Shown piece after piece: positions 30,449-38,883 of a stretch of DNA of 64,000 bases. The stretch is from Collinsella sp. (GTDB lineage: Bacteria > Actinomycetota > Coriobacteriia > Coriobacteriales > Coriobacteriaceae). How positions within the stretch are numbered: position 1 is the stretch's first letter; the number at the start of each line of letters is the position of its first letter. Location: the NCBI GenBank assembly GCA_031296755.1, contig JAUMMZ010000016.1:14768-78767 (forward strand), written 5' to 3'. The position numbers and the translations under genes were made by a program. The notes beneath the pieces are model-generated. The model was not told where the DNA came from and did not search any database. It saw only the letters and a list, made by a program, of their open reading frames with translations.

Positions 30449-33229
30449 ATGGATGGTCCAAGCGTGAGTCTCGGCAGCAAACTATCCAATGCAAAGGTGT
30501 CCTTTGCGATATTTAAGCGCGACATTAAGCGACTGCTTGTGAACCCCGTCGCCCTGGTGGTTACCCTAGGCGTGTGCGTTATTCCCTCGCTGTATGCCTG
30601 GTATAACATCGTGGCAAACTGGGATCCGTATGGAAACACCCAAGGCATCAAGATTGCTATCGCCAACAACGATCGAGGCACCCAAAACGACTTGGTGGGT
30701 GAGCTCAACGCTGGCGACAAAGTGGTCGACCAGCTCAAGGAGAATCATCAGTTGGGCTGGACGTTCGTCGACTCGACGGCCGATGCCAAGGAGGGCGTCG
30801 AGAGCGGCGAGTACTATGCCGCTATCGTGATTCCCAAGAACTTCTCGGATAACCTGGTTTCGATGCTCGACGGCAACTACCATCAGCCCAAGCTCACGTA
30901 CTACGTCAATGAGAAGAAGAGCGCCATTGCGCCCAAGGTTACCGATACCGGTGCAAACACCATCGAGGAGCAGATCAACTCGGAATTTGTCTCTACGGTA
31001 GGCAAGACTGTTGCCGGTATCGCCAAGGATGCTGGTGTCGATTTAAAGGACAAGGCAACCCAGACTCAGGACTCGCTGGCAAGTTCGGTGTCCGAGGCGT
31101 CCGACACCTTGGGCGAGGTGCGCGATTCGATTGGCGATATGAATGCCGCCATCGATAAGACGAGTGGCGCTATCGCCTCGGCTGATGCGGCACTTGCCGG
31201 CTTGCAAGGCCAGGCACCGTCGCTGACGCAGGCGATCTCCCAGGGCAACGACCTGCTGAGCGAAGCTCGCACCACGGCGGGCAACTCCATCACCTCGCTC
31301 TCCAAGGCGCTCTCGGAAGGCAGCCTTGCGCTCACCAAGACGTCGGCCTCTGCGAACGCTGCCATCGGCAAGCTGACGGGCGCGGTCACATCTACGACCA
31401 CCCGTATCGATAACTCGCTCGAGTCTCTTCAAGCGACGATCGACCACAATAAGGCCGTTATCGGGCACTTGGAGATTCTCGCCAATGACACGTCGACAGG
31501 TTCCGAGGAAATTGACGCGCGCATTGTATCGACCATCGATTTGCTTCGAGAGCAGAATGAAAAGCTTCAGAGCATCAAGGACGGTCTGTCCGCGCAGTCG
31601 AGCGCCATGGCGAATGACGCAGCGGCTGTTTCGGGTGCCAGTGACGCTATCAATAACGCAATTCATACCGGTGCGACCAACCTTGGCCAAGCCCAGACGG
31701 ACTTGGGCCAAAACGCGCTGCCGAAGGCCTCGAGCGCGCTCGACTCTTTTGCTGCCGTTTCGGGCGACCTGACCGGTATCGTCTCGGGTATGACACCTAC
31801 ACTTGCAAATGCGCGCGGCACGTTGGCGCAGCTTAGCGCTACGCTCGGCCAGGCCAAGACCACGCTGTCCCAGACCGATTCCTCGCTTGCCAAGGTCCAG
31901 GACAAGCTTGCAACCGCCGCCAATGACATCGCGGCGCTGCAGACCTCCGAGTCCATGGGCGAGCTGGCCGATCTGATGGGCGTCGATGTCAATGACGTGG
32001 CAGATTTCATGGCGTCTCCGGTTGAGTTGACGTCCAAGTCAATCTATCCGGTCAAGAGCTTTGGCTCGGGCATCGCTCCCTTCTACACCAATCTGGCGCT
32101 TTGGGTGGGCGGCTATGTGCTCATCGCCATTTACAAGCTCGAGGTCGACCGTGAAGGTGTTGGCAGCTTTACGGCGCGCCAAGGCTACTTTGGCCGCTGG
32201 TTGCTCATGGTGATCCTGGGCGCGTTGCAGGCCATCATCGTTACGGTAGGCGATCTGGTGATTGGCGTGCAGTGCGTCAGCCCGCTGCTGTTCGTGCTGG
32301 GCGGCATCGCCATTTCGTTCACCTACGTCAATATCATCTATGCGCTGTCCACCACGTTTAAGCATATCGGCAAGGCTATCGGCGTCATTCTCGTCATCGT
32401 GCAGATCCCGGGTTCGTCGGGCATGTACCCCATCGAGATGATGCCCGGCTTCTTCCAGTGGCTGCACCCGCTGCTGCCCTTTACCTACGGCATCAATCTG
32501 CTGCGCGAGACGGTCGGCGGCATGTATTCGTTCAACTACCTGTTTAACCTGTGCATTCTGGGCGTGTTCTTGATCGTGGCGCTCTTTATCGGCCTGCAGC
32601 TGCGTCCGCTGCTGCTCAACCTTAACCTGCTCTTTGATAAACAGCTTTCCACGACCGGTATGATGATTTGCGAGTCCAACGACCTGCCGCGCCAGCGCTA
32701 CTCGCTGCGCACGGCCATGCGTGTCATGCTCGATTCCGATTCGTACCGTCGCGAACTGCTCGATCATGCGGTCGCCTTTGAACATCGCTACCCGTACTAC
32801 ATCAAGGGCGGTTTTGCCGCCGTGGTGGGCGTTCAGGTCCTGCTCTTTGTCCTGTCGACGGTTCTCGATATCGACAATAACGGCAAGATCATCCTGCTTG
32901 TCATTTGGATCATCTCGGTTATTGCCATCTGCGGCTGGCTTATCAATATCGAATATATCCGCGCGAGCCTCAATACCCAGATGCGCATCTCGGCGCTTTC
33001 GGATGAGGACCTGCGTCGCGAGATGCGCGAACACACGGCCGCCATTCCTGCCGCCCGCCACATGTTTGGCCTCAACGCCAGCGAGCGTGGTGCCAAGGGC
33101 GGCGATCAGTCCACGGGCCGCTTGCCGCATATCGGCTCGCGCCATAAATCTCAGGGCAGCGACAGCACAGCCACAAATGATGGAGATACCACCGCGCTTG
33201 GCAAGCACTCCAAAGGAGGTGAGGCATAA
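30449..33229 (+). CDS. YhgE/Pip family membrane protein (first of a pair)
   Basis: About 926 residues. I chose ATG 30449 (GACAGG close upstream); GTG 30464 or an earlier start at 30380 is possible. Layout: the N-terminal membrane segment VALVVTLGVCVIPSLYAW, followed by the family signature WDPYGNTQG and KIAIANNDRG. Then comes an extracytoplasmic region of about 450 residues rich in Ala, Ser and Asp with long coiled coils, then five or six membrane segments of ABC-2 type (YVLIAIYKLEV, LLMVILGALQAIIVTVGDLV, GIAISFTYVNIIYALS, IGVILVIVQIPGSSGMYPIE). An extra pair of C-terminal membrane segments and a charged tail are unusual. It resembles the phage-infection protein Pip; related proteins take part in envelope or type VII secretion functions. 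The second gene follows directly. Confidence 0.88.
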   Translation: MDGPSVSLGSKLSNAKVSFAIFKRDIKRLLVNPVALVVTLGVCVIPSLYAWYNIVANWDPYGNTQGIKIAIANNDRGTQNDLVGELNAGDKVVDQLKENHQLGWTFVDSTADAKEGVESGEYYAAIVIPKNFSDNLVSMLDGNYHQPKLTYYVNEKKSAIAPKVTDTGANTIEEQINSEFVSTVGKTVAGIAKDAGVDLKDKATQTQDSLASSVSEASDTLGEVRDSIGDMNAAIDKTSGAIASADAALAGLQGQAPSLTQAISQGNDLLSEARTTAGNSITSLSKALSEGSLALTKTSASANAAIGKLTGAVTSTTTRIDNSLESLQATIDHNKAVIGHLEILANDTSTGSEEIDARIVSTIDLLREQNEKLQSIKDGLSAQSSAMANDAAAVSGASDAINNAIHTGATNLGQAQTDLGQNALPKASSALDSFAAVSGDLTGIVSGMTPTLANARGTLAQLSATLGQAKTTLSQTDSSLAKVQDKLATAANDIAALQTSESMGELADLMGVDVNDVADFMASPVELTSKSIYPVKSFGSGIAPFYTNLALWVGGYVLIAIYKLEVDREGVGSFTARQGYFGRWLLMVILGALQAIIVTVGDLVIGVQCVSPLLFVLGGIAISFTYVNIIYALSTTFKHIGKAIGVILVIVQIPGSSGMYPIEMMPGFFQWLHPLLPFTYGINLLRETVGGMYSFNYLFNLCILGVFLIVALFIGLQLRPLLLNLNLLFDKQLSTTGMMICESNDLPRQRYSLRTAMRVMLDSDSYRRELLDHAVAFEHRYPYYIKGGFAAVVGVQVLLFVLSTVLDIDNNGKIILLVIWIISVIAICGWLINIEYIRASLNTQMRISALSDEDLRREMREHTAAIPAARHMFGLNASERGAKGGDQSTGRLPHIGSRHKSQGSDSTATNDGDTTALGKHSKGGEA

Positions 33230-35419
33230 ATGAAGAACATCCTGCATCTGTTTAAGCGCGATGTCCAAAACGTGTCTCGCTCCGTGATCGGCTTGGTTGT
33301 CGTGATGGGCCTCATTATCGTACCGTGTCTGTACGCGTGGTTTAACATCGCCGGCAGCTGGGATCCGTACGGCAACACCGGCAATCTTAAGATCGCCGTG
33401 GTCAACACCGATGAGGGTTACGAGAGCGATTTGATCCCCGTCGAGGTTAACGTGGGCGAAAACGTGACCGCCACCCTACGCGGCAACGAGAGCTTCGATT
33501 GGGTTGTGCTCAACAATCGCGAAAAGGCTATCGAGGGCGTTAAGTCGGGCGCGTACTATGCTGCCGTCGTTATCCCCAAAACGTTTAGCGCTGACATGAT
33601 GACGCTTTTCTCGACCGACGTGAAGCATGCCGATATCGAGTTCTACGAGAATCAGAAGGCCAACGCCATTGCGCAGATCGTGACCGAGAAGGGTTCGAGC
33701 GCCGTCCAGAGCCAGGTTAACAAAACTTTTACCGAGACCATTACGACGATCGGTCTTAAGACGGTGTCCAGCCTGCTCGATTACATGAGCACCGACCAGG
33801 TGGGTAACTTTATCGCCAACCTGTCCTCGACGCTCGGCGATTCGATTGAGGACCTGCGAGACGTTCGGGCAAATGCTTCGTCGCTGGCGGGCATTTTGAG
33901 CTCCACGTCCGATTCGCTGACGTCGGCGAGCGGCATGCTCAAGCAGACGGGCACGGTCGATGAGTCAACGAAGCAGCTGATGGAGCATGCCAAGAGCGGC
34001 ATGAGCGATTCCAAAGAAGCGCTGAAGGCCGCCAACGACGCCATCAACGCCGCGATTGACGGAAGCGCGGGCTCGTTTGACAACGTGTCCGCCGAGCTTG
34101 CGAAGGCATTTGATGCCGCGAATCAACATGTCGACCTTACAGTGTCCCAGCTCAACGATGCCGCGGCGGCGCTCAACACGCGTGCCGACGATATCGACGC
34201 CACGGCCGACCAGCTCCGCAGCTTTGCCGATCAGGTGACTGACGAAAAACTCCAGGACAGCCTCAAGTCTGTGGCAACATCGCTGAGCAGGATTGCTGTG
34301 GAGTATCGCAACAACGCCAAGGACTTGACGGCCACCGCGAAGTCTCTCTCTGACAGCATGGCAGAGGTTAATAAGTCGCGTGCCGAGGTCGATCAGGCAA
34401 TCGCGGATGCCAAGGCTGGTATCTCGGGCGCCAAGACTGACTACGACTCTACGTTTTCGGCCAAGGCAAAGGAGCTCAAGAAGACCATCTCGGGCGTTTT
34501 GGATTCGCTGAACGGTATTTCGAACGATCTGGATAGTGCTGTTGCTGGCCTGACCGACGCATCCGGTTCGCTGGCAAAGGGCCTCTCCAAGGCTGCAAAG
34601 CTGGTCAACAAGGCTTCTGATCAGCTGGGCGAGGCGTCGGACAAGATCAGTGCGTTTAAGGACGAGCTCGACGGCGCCTTGATGTCGGATGACCTCGCTA
34701 CGATCAAGACGATGATCGGCAATGATCCCGAGGGTCTGGCCGTGTCGCTTTCCGGCCCTGTCGCGCTCGATCGCAAGCCGGTCTATCCGATCCGCAACTA
34801 CGGTTCGGCCATGGCACCGTTCTACACGATTCTGTCGCTCTGGGTGGGCTCGATTGTGCTGGCGGCCATGATGAAGGTCTCGGTTGACGATGAGCTTATC
34901 AACGAGCTCATCCCCGTGCGCCTGCACGAGATCTACCTGGGCCGCTACCTGTTCTTTGGCGGTCTGGCCCTGCTGCAGGCAACGCTCGTGTGTGCGGGCG
35001 ACATCCTGTTCTTTGGCATCCAGTGCGACGACCCGCTGCAGTTTGTGCTGGCGGGCTGGGTCGCGAGTCTCGTGTTCTCCAATATCGTCTACACGCTTAC
35101 GGTTTCGTTTGGCGATATCGGCAAGGCGCTCGCCGTCGTGCTGCTGGTCATGCAGGTCGGCGGTTCGGGCGGCACGTTCCCCATCGAGATGACCGGCCCC
35201 GTGTTCCAGGCGATCTATCCGTTCCTGCCGTTCACCCACGGCATCAACGCCATGCATGCCGCCATGGCCGGCGCCTACCATATGGAGTACTGGATTGAGT
35301 TGGGTATCTTGGCGAGTTACCTGATTCCGTCGCTGGCCCTTGGCGTCGTCTTCCGCCGCCCGGTCATCAAAGCCAACGACTGGATCATCGAAAAGCTTGA
35401 AAGCACGAAGCTTATTTAG
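33230..35419 (+). CDS. YhgE/Pip family membrane protein (second of a pair)
   Basis: 729 residues from ATG 33230, directly at the end of the first gene, with AAAGGAGGTGAGG upstream. Same architecture as its neighbour: GLVVVMGLIIVPCLYAW, WDPYGNTGN, KIAVVNTDEGYESD, a long coiled-coil extracytoplasmic part, and C-terminal membrane segments (FYTILSLWVGSIVLAAMMKV, YLFFGGLALLQATLVCAGD, LAVVLLVMQVGGSGGTFPIE). It lacks the extra C-terminal extension of the first protein. Two unequal members encoded together suggest a heteromeric complex. That is inference. Confidence 0.9.
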   Translation: MKNILHLFKRDVQNVSRSVIGLVVVMGLIIVPCLYAWFNIAGSWDPYGNTGNLKIAVVNTDEGYESDLIPVEVNVGENVTATLRGNESFDWVVLNNREKAIEGVKSGAYYAAVVIPKTFSADMMTLFSTDVKHADIEFYENQKANAIAQIVTEKGSSAVQSQVNKTFTETITTIGLKTVSSLLDYMSTDQVGNFIANLSSTLGDSIEDLRDVRANASSLAGILSSTSDSLTSASGMLKQTGTVDESTKQLMEHAKSGMSDSKEALKAANDAINAAIDGSAGSFDNVSAELAKAFDAANQHVDLTVSQLNDAAAALNTRADDIDATADQLRSFADQVTDEKLQDSLKSVATSLSRIAVEYRNNAKDLTATAKSLSDSMAEVNKSRAEVDQAIADAKAGISGAKTDYDSTFSAKAKELKKTISGVLDSLNGISNDLDSAVAGLTDASGSLAKGLSKAAKLVNKASDQLGEASDKISAFKDELDGALMSDDLATIKTMIGNDPEGLAVSLSGPVALDRKPVYPIRNYGSAMAPFYTILSLWVGSIVLAAMMKVSVDDELINELIPVRLHEIYLGRYLFFGGLALLQATLVCAGDILFFGIQCDDPLQFVLAGWVASLVFSNIVYTLTVSFGDIGKALAVVLLVMQVGGSGGTFPIEMTGPVFQAIYPFLPFTHGINAMHAAMAGAYHMEYWIELGILASYLIPSLALGVVFRRPVIKANDWIIEKLESTKLI

Positions 35420-35420
35420 T

Positions 35421-35444
35421 TACGCGGTTTTACCAAACCGCGTA
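35421..35444 (+). terminator. Hairpin after second YhgE gene
   Basis: Perfect stem TACGCGGTTT (35421-35430) / AAACCGCGTA (35435-35444), loop TACC, 2 bases after the stop codon; no T-tract. Confidence 0.55.
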
Positions 35445-35449
35445 ACGGC

Positions 35450-35566
35450 TCGACGCTGCAAACGTCCCTAAGCGGCAATCTGACGTTCAATTTCAAGGGC
35501 GCGACCAGAAGGTCAGCGCCCTTCCATTTCACGTCACCTTGCTCGCTTAGGGGCGTTTTCGCTGAC
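35450..35566 (+). repeat. Structured 117-nt repeat, copy 2 (after second YhgE gene)
   Basis: Same arms as copy 1. Bases 35450-35491 differ from 30056-30097 at one or two positions, and 35527-35566 at one. The central hairpin differs in sequence but not in plan: AAGGGCGCGACC/GGTCAGCGCCCTT around AGAA (35495-35523). The two copies, in the same orientation, bracket the YhgE gene pair. Confidence 0.75.
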
Positions 35567-35646
35567 GTTGCCGGAACATCGAGGTTTTCTGTACCGACGC
35601 TTTAGCGTAGTGAATTGCGTGGGTTACTTGGTTGTTGCTACAGTAG

Positions 35647-35682
35647 CGGGGCGTACCGGGGGTCCGGTGCGCCCCGTTTTTA
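35647..35682 (+). terminator. Terminator before the EamA gene
   Basis: 13-bp stem CGGGGCGTACCGG (35647-35659) / CCGGTGCGCCCCG (35664-35676), loop GGGT, then TTTTTATTT. It ends whatever transcript passes the structured repeat. Confidence 0.85.
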
Positions 35683-35752
35683 TTTGACCATGAGGCGGCA
35701 TGCGGTCACGCGCGTGCGGACACCACGCCCAGATTGAGCGCGAGGATGTTCC

Positions 35753-36736
35753 ATGGCCCAATACGCTGCCAACGAAATCGAAAACATGCCCGATAGCCCT
35801 GTAGCCCGTGAGGATTTGGGCGCGGGTGGTATTCCCCGGGGTGCCGGCGCACGCTCGCCGTTGTTCTGGAAAGTTCTACTGCTTTCGGTGGCGATTATCT
35901 GGGGCTACTCCTTTACCACTATGAAGGACGCGCTCGGCACCATTCCGGTGTTTGAACTGCTCTACGTGCGCTTTCTGCCTGCGGCGTTGGTCATGTTTGT
36001 CATCTTCCACAAGCGCATCATCGCGCACCTCAACGCCCGCAACCTGATCGTCGGACTTGGCATGGGCGCACTTATGTGGGCCGCCTACGCCCTGCAGACA
36101 GTCGGTCTGGCTCAGACCACGGCGGGCAAGAACGCGTTTTTGACGGGTACCTATTGCATCCTCGTGCCGTTTGCGAGCTATGTCCTGAGCGGAGAAAGGC
36201 TTACCCGTTACAACTTGGGCGCTGCATTGCTGTGCCTGGCGGGCATTGGCCTGGTGGCACTCGATAGCGTCGAGTTCAATGCTGGAGATGCCATCACGCT
36301 GGGCGGCGCGGTCTTCTTTGCTATCCAGATGGCGGTGACCGCCAAGTATGGCCGCAAGATGGATATCAACGTCATCACGTTTTGGATGTTTGTGGGCAAT
36401 GGCGTTTTGAGCTTAATCACGTCGCTACTATTCGAGACTCAGGCGCCTCTGTCCGTGTGGACGCCGAGTTTTATCGGCGTGATGGTCTTCCTCTCGGTGG
36501 GCTGCACGTGCGTGGCACTGCTCGTCCAAAACGTCGGTCTGGCGCACGTCCCGGCCTCGACGGGCTCGCTGCTTCTTTCGATGGAGTCGCCCTCGGGTGT
36601 GCTGTTCTCGGTGTTGTTGATGGGGGAGGCGCTCACCTCGCGCCTGCTTTCCGGCTTTGCGCTCATCTTTTTGTCGATTATCTTGAGCGAGACGCATTTC
36701 GATTTCTTGCGCCGAAAATCACACCCGCATTTGTAA
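35753..36736 (+). CDS. EamA/DMT family transporter
   Basis: 327 residues. After a hydrophilic N-terminus of about 40 residues come ten hydrophobic segments arranged as two EamA repeats: VLLLSVAIIWGYSFTTMK, LPAALVMFVIFHKR, LIVGLGMGALMWAAYALQ and CILVPFASYVLS in the first half; LGAALLCLAGIGLVALD, FMFVGNGVLSLITSLLF, GVMVFLSVGCTCVALLVQ and LSGFALIFLSIILSE in the second. DMT exporters move amino acids, metabolites or drugs; the substrate cannot be read from the sequence. The gene is monocistronic between two terminators. Confidence 0.88.
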   Translation: MAQYAANEIENMPDSPVAREDLGAGGIPRGAGARSPLFWKVLLLSVAIIWGYSFTTMKDALGTIPVFELLYVRFLPAALVMFVIFHKRIIAHLNARNLIVGLGMGALMWAAYALQTVGLAQTTAGKNAFLTGTYCILVPFASYVLSGERLTRYNLGAALLCLAGIGLVALDSVEFNAGDAITLGGAVFFAIQMAVTAKYGRKMDINVITFWMFVGNGVLSLITSLLFETQAPLSVWTPSFIGVMVFLSVGCTCVALLVQNVGLAHVPASTGSLLLSMESPSGVLFSVLLMGEALTSRLLSGFALIFLSIILSETHFDFLRRKSHPHL

Positions 36737-36748
36737 ACAACTTGTTGC

Positions 36749-36775
36749 GCCGCCCTCCCGGGGCGGCATTTTTTA
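36749..36775 (+). terminator. Terminator after the EamA gene
   Basis: Stem GCCGCCC (36749-36755) / GGGCGGC (36761-36767), then ATTTTTTA. Confidence 0.85.
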
Positions 36776-36852
36776 TGTCATGCCCTTACAGTTGTACCTT
36801 GCACTTTACGCTGTCAAAGTGCGTGCTGCAAAAACGTTACTGGAGGGCATCT

Positions 36853-38148
36853 ATGGCATCAGCTCTGTCCGATCTTCAACCGCAACCAGCGCCTCAGGCT
36901 ACCGCAGCGGCGCAGACCGCTATCGGCGACGGTCTTGTTGCAGAAGCTCAGGCTTTTGCAGACGAGCTCGCTGCGTGGCGACACGATTTACATCAGATGC
37001 CCGAGCTGGGTAATAGCCTCCCGCAGACCTCTACGTATATCCAAGCGCGCCTGACCGAGATGGACATCCCATTTGCTACGCTCGTCGATGGTTCCTGCGT
37101 TGTGGGCCTTGTCGGCGCCGGTGCCGCCGCGGCCCAAGGCAATGGCATCTGCACGAATGAGCAGGCCGGTACGGTCATCATGCTGCGTGGCGACATGGAC
37201 GCCCTGCCCGTTGCCGAGGAATCCGGCGAGCCCTTTGCATCCACCAACGGCTGCATGCACGCTTGCGGTCACGATATGCACGCGACGGCGCTGCTTGGTG
37301 CGGCTCGTATGCTCAAAGCGCGCGAGGCAGAGCTTGTTGATGCCAACGCTACGGTCAAGTTGCTGTTCCAGCCGGGCGAGGAAACCTTTGAGGGTGCCCG
37401 CGCCGCCATCGCCGACGGTCTGCTGCAGAACCCGCGTCCTCAGGTCGCCTTTGCCATGCATGTCAATAGCCAGTCGCCGCTCGGCCTGGTGCTCTACGGC
37501 AGCCCGGCGCTCTCGGGCGTGTACGGTTTTCGTATCACGCTTCAGGGCAAGGGCGGCCATGGCTCGAGCCCCGAGATTTGCATCGACCCCATCACGGCCG
37601 GCGTGCATGTGCATCTGGCGCTCCAGGAGCTTATCGCTCGCGAAGTGCCGGCGGCCAAGGAGGTCGCACTGACCGTGGGTAAGTTTGCCGGTGGCCAAGC
37701 GGCCAACGTCATCCCAGATACCTGCGTGCTCGAAGGCACGCTGCGCGGCTTTGACGTCGAGCTCATGGAGCACCTCAAGACCCGCATCGCGGAGGTCGTA
37801 AACGGCGTTGCCACAACATATCGTACGTCGGCGACCATCGAGACGCTTTCGGATGTTCCGCCGCTTGTACTCGACAGCGATATGACTCAGGTGTCGCTTG
37901 GCTACGTGGGCGCAGTGCTGCCCAAGGCGGCTTTCTTGCCGCTTTTCCATGCCATGGCGAGTGAGGACTTCGCGCTTATCTCGAGCGAGATTCCGAGTGC
38001 GTACTTTACCGTGGGCGCGGCCGTAACCGACACGGACGAACACTTTGCCCAGCACCATCCCAAGGCACGTTTTAACGATGCCGAGCTGCCGCTCGGTGCT
38101 GCGGCTTATACCGCCGTCGCTTTGGGCTATATCGCCGACCACCGGTAG
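36853..38148 (+). CDS. M20 family amidohydrolase / metallopeptidase
   Basis: 431 residues from ATG 36853, with TGGAGG 8 bases upstream. The family M20D pattern is clear: LRGDMDALPVAEESG, CMHACGHDMHATALLG (metal ligands Cys, His, Asp), the catalytic Glu region FQPGEETFEGA, the dimerisation-domain motif GKGGHGSSPE and the final ligand region LFHAMASEDFALIS. Members cleave N-acyl or aminoacyl amide bonds (hippurate, IAA-amino acids, N-acetyl-diaminopimelate). No neighbouring biosynthetic gene indicates the substrate. The N-terminus has about 45 extra residues rich in Ala and Gln. Confidence 0.92.
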   Translation: MASALSDLQPQPAPQATAAAQTAIGDGLVAEAQAFADELAAWRHDLHQMPELGNSLPQTSTYIQARLTEMDIPFATLVDGSCVVGLVGAGAAAAQGNGICTNEQAGTVIMLRGDMDALPVAEESGEPFASTNGCMHACGHDMHATALLGAARMLKAREAELVDANATVKLLFQPGEETFEGARAAIADGLLQNPRPQVAFAMHVNSQSPLGLVLYGSPALSGVYGFRITLQGKGGHGSSPEICIDPITAGVHVHLALQELIAREVPAAKEVALTVGKFAGGQAANVIPDTCVLEGTLRGFDVELMEHLKTRIAEVVNGVATTYRTSATIETLSDVPPLVLDSDMTQVSLGYVGAVLPKAAFLPLFHAMASEDFALISSEIPSAYFTVGAAVTDTDEHFAQHHPKARFNDAELPLGAAAYTAVALGYIADHR

Positions 38149-38174
38149 CACCCAACCTTGCCTTTCAAGCCTGC

Positions 38175-38206
38175 GGGCATGGCCGTAAGGCCTATGCCCT
38201 TGTCTT
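38175..38206 (+). terminator. Terminator after the M20 gene
   Basis: Stem GGGCATGGCC (38175-38184) / GGCCTATGCCC (38189-38199) with one bulged base, loop GTAA, then TTGTCTTT. Confidence 0.65.
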
Positions 38207-38271
38207 TCAAGGCAATCTTGGGCACTACCGGCGCCCGGCGCCGGCTATTCGTTTGTTAAATAAGGAGCAGT

Positions 38272-38721
38272 ATGTCCCAGCAGCGTAAGTTCTTCCCCGG
38301 CTGGCTCGTGGTGACCTCCGGCTTCGTGATCATGGCCACGTGCTACACGATTTTCGTCAACTGCATGAGCCTGTTCCAGCCGCTGATCGTCAGCGACCTG
38401 GGCATTTCCCTTGCGCAGTACAACATCTCCAATGCCATCTCCACCGTGGTGAGCGTCGTGGGTTCGCTCGTTATCGGCCATGTTGCCGATAAAGTGAGTG
38501 GCCGCGTATTGGGCTCGCTCACCGTTATCGCTACCTCGGCGGTGCTTGCCGGCATGAGCTTTGTCGGTGAGCTGTGGCAGGTCTACGTGCTCTTTGCCGT
38601 CTCGGGCTCCTTTGCGAGCACCTGGATCGTGTGCCTGGCGTGCTCCGTGGTCATGCTCGTGTTCCTGCTGGCATCCGAGCCCATCGCCGCCAAGCTGCGC
38701 GCGAGCGTGGCGGGGGAGTAG
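38272..38721 (+). pseudogene. MFS transporter remnant with in-frame internal deletion
   Basis: 149 residues, while MFS proteins have about 400. It starts normally (RBS AAGGAG, MSQQRKFFPGWLVVTSGF) and shows the first helices and the loop 2-3 signature (GHVADKVSGRVLG). After VYVLFAVSGSFA it jumps to what looks like the last helix and tail of an MFS protein (STWIVCLACSVVMLVFLLAS, then EPIAAKLRASVAGE). The frame is intact, so a clean deletion of roughly 250 residues is the simplest explanation. A functional short protein cannot be excluded. Confidence 0.65.
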
Positions 38722-38758
38722 GTAGGCCAAAGCGCATCGCCGCTTGTCCGCTTCGTCC

Positions 38759-38818
38759 GCGGCGGCGCGTCTGGCCGAACGAGTCCCCATACCCTCGTTC
38801 GGTCAGGCGCGCCGCCGC
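38759..38818. repeat. Long hairpin between the MFS remnant and hisS
   Basis: 25-base arms: GCGGCGGCGCGTCTGGCCGA... (38759-38783) against ...TCGGTCAGGCGCGCCGCCGC (38794-38818), almost fully paired, loop of 10 bases. No T-tract. Confidence 0.75.
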
Positions 38819-38883
38819 GTTGCTGCTTTGTGCCGTATAATGTCCACTACCTATGACGCGATACAAAAGAAAGGTGTTTGCCC

